NCBI GenBank assembly: GCA_945949385.1
Contig: CAMFEL010000083.1
Span: 1-8,952 of the forward strand
Length of the DNA stretch: 8,952 bases
Direction of reading: 5' to 3'
DNA from: an uncultured Clostridia bacterium
GTDB lineage: Bacteria; Bacillota; Clostridia; Oscillospirales; CAG-272
The stretch's first letter is position 1; every line of letters starts with the position of its first letter. Below, piece by piece: positions 6,304 to 8,952 of the stretch. A program made the position numbers and the translations under genes. The notes below the pieces were generated by a model, which made no database searches, had not been told where the DNA came from, and saw nothing but the letters and a program-made list of their open reading frames with translations.

Positions 6304-7116
6304 ATGAAATTTACGAAAATCATTGCCGTAGTCACTGCGGCGCTTATGCTGTGTATGTCCCTTGCCGCCTGTACAGGCAATGCAAAGGACGACGGAAAAG
6401 ACACCGAAATGACCGATTACGAGTATGTCAAGGACAAAGGAAAACTGGTTGTGGGCATCACCAGCTTTGAGCCCATGGACTACCAGAACGAAAAGGGCGA
6501 GTGGATAGGCTTTGACGCCGATATGGCAAAGGCTTTTGCCGAGTCTCTGGGCGTTGACATTGAATTCACCGTTATCGATTGGGACGAAAAGATTATGGAG
6601 CTTGACGGCAAAACCGTTGACTGCATATGGAACGGTATGACCCTTGACGAGGGTGTTACAAGTGCTATGAGCTGCTCCAACCCTTACTGCAACAATCAGC
6701 AGGTTGTGGTAGTTCCCAAGGATAAGGCAGAGCAGTACAGCACGGTCGAAGCTTGCAAGGATCTGAAATTTGCGGTCGAATCGGGCAGCGCAGGTCAGAA
6801 ACAGCTTGAAGCGCTTGACTATGAGTTTACCGGTGTGCTTGACCAGGCTACCGCTCTTATGGAGGTTGCAGGCGGCACGGCTGAAGCGGCTGTTATTGAC
6901 AAGCTTATGGCAGGAGCTATGATAGGTGAGGGTACCTCTTGGGAAAACCTTACATACACCGTCGGTCTTAACGACGAGCAGTACGGCGTAGGCTTCAGAA
7001 AAGGCAGTGACCTTACCGAAAAGCTGAACAAGTTCTTCGCCGACAGCTATGCGGACGGCTCCATGCAGGAACTGGCTGAACAGTACGGAGTGCAGGAAGC
7101 ACTTATCGCTCAGTAA
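6304..7116 (+). CDS. Polar amino-acid ABC importer, substrate-binding lipoprotein
   Basis: Extracellular amino-acid-binding protein of the bacterial SBP family 3 fold, anchored by lipid to the outer face of the membrane and delivering ligand to the permease encoded next. Residues 1-22 form a lipoprotein signal peptide with lipobox LAAC, lipidated at Cys23. The mature domain begins near KGKLVVGI (45-52). It has the usual GEWIGFDADMAKAFAESLG (65-83), WDEKIMELDGKTVDCIWNGMT (93-113) and FAVESGSAGQ (156-165) segments. Total length of 270 residues is normal. The Arg that usually grips the ligand's alpha-carboxylate, nine residues before the PY pair, is replaced by Val118 (LDEGVTSAMSCSNPY). The ligand therefore cannot be predicted. 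AAAGGA lies 9 bases before the ATG. First gene of its operon, followed by a strong hairpin that may keep its expression above that of the membrane parts. Confidence 0.92.
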   Translation: MKFTKIIAVVTAALMLCMSLAACTGNAKDDGKDTEMTDYEYVKDKGKLVVGITSFEPMDYQNEKGEWIGFDADMAKAFAESLGVDIEFTVIDWDEKIMELDGKTVDCIWNGMTLDEGVTSAMSCSNPYCNNQQVVVVPKDKAEQYSTVEACKDLKFAVESGSAGQKQLEALDYEFTGVLDQATALMEVAGGTAEAAVIDKLMAGAMIGEGTSWENLTYTVGLNDEQYGVGFRKGSDLTEKLNKFFADSYADGSMQELAEQYGVQEALIAQ

Positions 7117-7140
7117 GCGGACACAGAATAATTACCGTAT

Positions 7141-7176
7141 ACAGTTTATCCCCGGTATGTGCCGGGGATAAACTGT
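7141..7176 (+). promoter_or_regulatory. Perfect 15-bp hairpin between binding-protein and permease genes
   Basis: ACAGTTTATCCCCGG (7141-7155), loop TATGTG, then CCGGGGATAAACTGT (7162-7176). It is not followed directly by a T-run, so it is more likely an mRNA-stabilising or processing hairpin, or a partial terminator, than a full terminator. Such hairpins after binding-protein genes commonly raise their level relative to the permease and ATPase. Confidence 0.75.
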
Positions 7177-7216
7177 GTATTTGCCAAGTTTTTGAATTTA
7201 TAAGGCAGGATCTTCA

Positions 7217-7939
7217 ATGCTTTCGACTCTTTATGAATGGTTTCCTTTTCTTGAAACCTTTGCAGAGCAGTTTCCCACGGTTTTTGCCGCGCTGAACGCC
7301 GGATTTCTTCAGACTCTGAAGCTGTTCGCCGTCACCCTTATAGGCGCTATTCCCTTGGGACTGCTGATTTCTTTGGGCTCTATGAGCAAATTCAAACCGC
7401 TCAGCGGTTTTATTAAGGCGGTAATATGGGTGGTCAGAGGCACGCCGCTTATGCTTCAGCTTCTGATAATATACTACTTCCCCGGTCTTGTGTGGGGCAA
7501 TCCCATATGGGGCAGCGGAGAAAGCGGACGTTTTATCGCTTCCTGCGCGGCGTTTATCTTCAACTACGCCTGCTATTTTGCCGAAATATACCGCGGCGGC
7601 ATACAGAGCGTTCCGGTAGGGCAGAGCGAGGCAGGACTGGTGCTGGGAATGTCCCGCTCACAGATATTCTTCAAGGTGACGCTGCTTCAAATGGTGAAGC
7701 GAATAGTGCCGCCCATGTCCAACGAAATAATTACGCTGGTCAAGGACACATCCCTGTCCCGCATAATTGCGCTTCAGGAGCTAATATGGGCTGGTCAGGC
7801 GTTTACCAAAGGCTCTCACGGCATTTCCGGCGCAATATGGCCGCTGTTCTTTACCGGTATTTATTATCTGCTGTTCAGCGGTGTGCTTACGATCCTTTTC
7901 AATAGGCTGGAAAAACGCCTGTCGTACTTTAAGGTTTAA
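7217..7939 (+). CDS. Polar amino-acid ABC importer, permease subunit (HisM/GlnP family)
   Basis: Integral membrane subunit that forms the channel of the importer, probably as a homodimer since only one permease gene is present. The 240 residues carry about five hydrophobic segments (roughly 28-54, 64-90, 107-123, 178-195 and 206-228). The conserved RGTPLMLQL (74-82) and the cytoplasmic EAA loop GQSEAGLVLGMSRSQIFFKV (135-154), which docks the ATPase, are both visible, as is VKDTSL (175-180), typical of this family. GGCAGGA (7204-7210) lies 6 bases before the ATG. There are 100 bases after the binding-protein stop and 15 before the ATPase start. Confidence 0.93.
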   Translation: MLSTLYEWFPFLETFAEQFPTVFAALNAGFLQTLKLFAVTLIGAIPLGLLISLGSMSKFKPLSGFIKAVIWVVRGTPLMLQLLIIYYFPGLVWGNPIWGSGESGRFIASCAAFIFNYACYFAEIYRGGIQSVPVGQSEAGLVLGMSRSQIFFKVTLLQMVKRIVPPMSNEIITLVKDTSLSRIIALQELIWAGQAFTKGSHGISGAIWPLFFTGIYYLLFSGVLTILFNRLEKRLSYFKV

Positions 7940-7954
7940 GGAGGGCGATAGTTT

Positions 7955-8758
7955 ATGCCTGTTCTTGAAGTTAAAAACATTCACAAGTCCTTTGGAAAAA
8001 CCGAAGTGCTGAAGGGAATAGATTTCAGCGTGGAAAAAGGCGAGGTGCTGACTGTTCTCGGCTCCTCCGGCAGCGGAAAGACCACACTTCTGCGGTGCCT
8101 GAATTTTCTTGAGACTCCCACGGAGGGGGAAATCACGGTAAACGGCGAGGTTCTGTTTTCGTCAAATGCCAAAAAACAGCCGGGTGACGTCGAAAAGCGG
8201 GAAAACAGACTGCATTTCGGTTTGGTATTCCAGTCCTTCAACCTGTTTCCGCAGTATTCGGTTATGGGAAATCTGTGCCTTGCGGCAAAACTGCGGGCGG
8301 CGGAGGATATGAAGCAGGGGCACGGAAAATTCAGCGGCTTTTCTTCAAAAAAGGAAGCAGGTGCCGCCATTGAGGCGGAAGCAATTGAACTGTTGGACAG
8401 CGTGGGGCTGAAAGATAAGAAAGACGCTTACCCCTGTCAGCTTTCCGGCGGTCAGCAGCAGCGTGTGGCGATTGCCCGTGCGCTTATGCTCTCCCCCGAC
8501 ATCCTGTGCTTTGACGAGCCCACCAGCGCACTCGACCCGGAGCTTACGGGAGAGGTTTTGTCCGTTATAAAATCCCTTGCCGCCAAAAAAATGACAATGA
8601 TAATCGTGACGCACGAAATGGCGTTTGCCAGAGAGGTGTCTGACAAAATTATTTTTATGGATGACGGAGTCATCGCCGCGTCCGGAAAGCCGGAGGAAAT
8701 ATTCTCAGGCGACGGCGGCGAGCGTCTCAACAGATTTATTACGGCAATGTCAAAATGA
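7955..8758 (+). CDS. Polar amino-acid ABC importer, ATP-binding subunit (GlnQ/HisP family)
   Basis: Cytoplasmic ATPase that powers uptake, acting as a dimer on the permease EAA loops. All motifs are intact: Walker A GSSGSGKTT (36-44), Q-loop Gln93, signature LSGGQ (163-167), Walker B ILCFDE (183-188) and switch His220 in VTHEM. At 267 residues it is about 25 longer than a typical GlnQ. The extra part is a basic, Gly/Ser/Lys-rich insertion at about 114-137, between the Q-loop and the signature. The ribosome binding site AAGGAGG (7938-7944) overlaps the permease stop codon, so translation of the two is probably coupled. Last gene of the operon, followed 9 bases later by a terminator hairpin. 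Confidence 0.95.
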   Translation: MPVLEVKNIHKSFGKTEVLKGIDFSVEKGEVLTVLGSSGSGKTTLLRCLNFLETPTEGEITVNGEVLFSSNAKKQPGDVEKRENRLHFGLVFQSFNLFPQYSVMGNLCLAAKLRAAEDMKQGHGKFSGFSSKKEAGAAIEAEAIELLDSVGLKDKKDAYPCQLSGGQQQRVAIARALMLSPDILCFDEPTSALDPELTGEVLSVIKSLAAKKMTMIIVTHEMAFAREVSDKIIFMDDGVIAASGKPEEIFSGDGGERLNRFITAMSK

Positions 8759-8765
8759 CAGGTGC

Positions 8766-8797
8766 AAAAAAGCAGCAGGGAGCCCCTGCTGCTTTTG
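8766..8797 (+). terminator. Terminator hairpin of the importer operon
   Basis: AGCAGCAGGG (8771-8780) pairs with CCCTGCTGCT (8784-8793) over a 3-base loop. The stem is extended by A/T pairs from AAA before and TTT after. The T-run is short (TTTT then GCG), so termination may be incomplete. Position right after the ATPase stop supports the call. Confidence 0.75.
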
Positions 8798-8843
8798 CGA
8801 TTTCTTGATTTTCAGTAAATCTTAATGCTTTAGCAATCAGCTT

Positions 8844-8930
8844 GTCGGAATAGAATTCAGATTTGATTATTAGCTTATAGAAGTGGAGAGAGAAATATTC
8901 GAAGGGACTGCTGTCCCGTCAGCAGTCCCT
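8844..8930 (-). repeat. Interspersed repeat, copy C, most complete copy
   Basis: It contains the reverse complement of the 23 bases at 24-46 (8853-8875) and of the 26 bases at 158-183 (8898-8923). The head here is a complete hairpin: AGGGACTGCTG (8903-8913), loop TCCCGT, CAGCAGTCCCT (8920-8930). Orientation is opposite to copies A and B, so the importer transcript would read it tail first and hairpin last, just as the murE transcript reads copy B. Sequence after 8930 (AGCC...GGCT at 8934-8950) may belong to a larger unit running off the window. Confidence 0.85.
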
Positions 8931-8952
8931 CCGAGCCACCCTGCCCGGCTAA

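Overview
The window looks like a chromosomal segment from a low-GC-lineage Gram-positive bacterium of the class Clostridia, possibly an Oscillospiraceae/Ruminococcaceae-like gut anaerobe. This is inferred from the roughly 50% GC content, strong AAGGAGG-type ribosome binding sites, a lipoprotein-anchored amino-acid binding protein, and Gram-positive-style cell-wall enzymes. Genus cannot be fixed from the sequence alone. There are seven protein genes in two divergent operons, separated by a ~620-base intergenic region (5683-6303).

Left operon (minus strand, transcribed 5682 to 232): a glutamine-hydrolysing asparagine synthase homologue (3820-5682), an ATP-grasp ligase of the D-aspartate ligase type (2544-3788), an aspartate/glutamate racemase-family protein with a TTG start (1778-2515), and a MurE-type UDP-MurNAc-tripeptide synthetase (232-1707). 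Read together, they look like one pathway. The racemase makes D-Asp, the ATP-grasp enzyme attaches D-Asp to the diamino acid of the peptidoglycan precursor, the asparagine synthase amidates it to D-Asn, and MurE adds the diamino acid that receives the branch. The MurE lacks the DNPR arginine typical of meso-diaminopimelate enzymes (it has DNPD) and has an L-Lys-type DHIG...EHP segment. The set therefore predicts an L-Lys-D-Asx (A4alpha-like) cross-bridge. The individual functions are known from Enterococcus faecium and Lactococcus lactis; the four-gene linkage with its own murE in a probable clostridial genome is the most interesting thing here.

Right operon (plus strand, 6304 to 8758): a complete polar amino-acid ABC importer. 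It consists of a substrate-binding lipoprotein, a HisM/GlnP-type permease and a GlnQ/HisP-type ATPase, driven by a near-consensus sigma-A promoter (TTGACA-17-TATTAT) and ended by a GC-rich hairpin. A perfect 15-bp hairpin sits between the binding-protein and permease genes. Its right arm is complementary to the predicted 5' end of the same transcript.

Both window ends, and the intergenic region, carry copies of one short interspersed repeat of about 75-85 bases: two at the left end, one inverted at the right end and one diverged copy at 5807-5880. The repeats bracket the two operons, and at both 3' ends they lie in the same orientation relative to transcription. No tRNA, rRNA, CRISPR array, transposase or integrase was seen.
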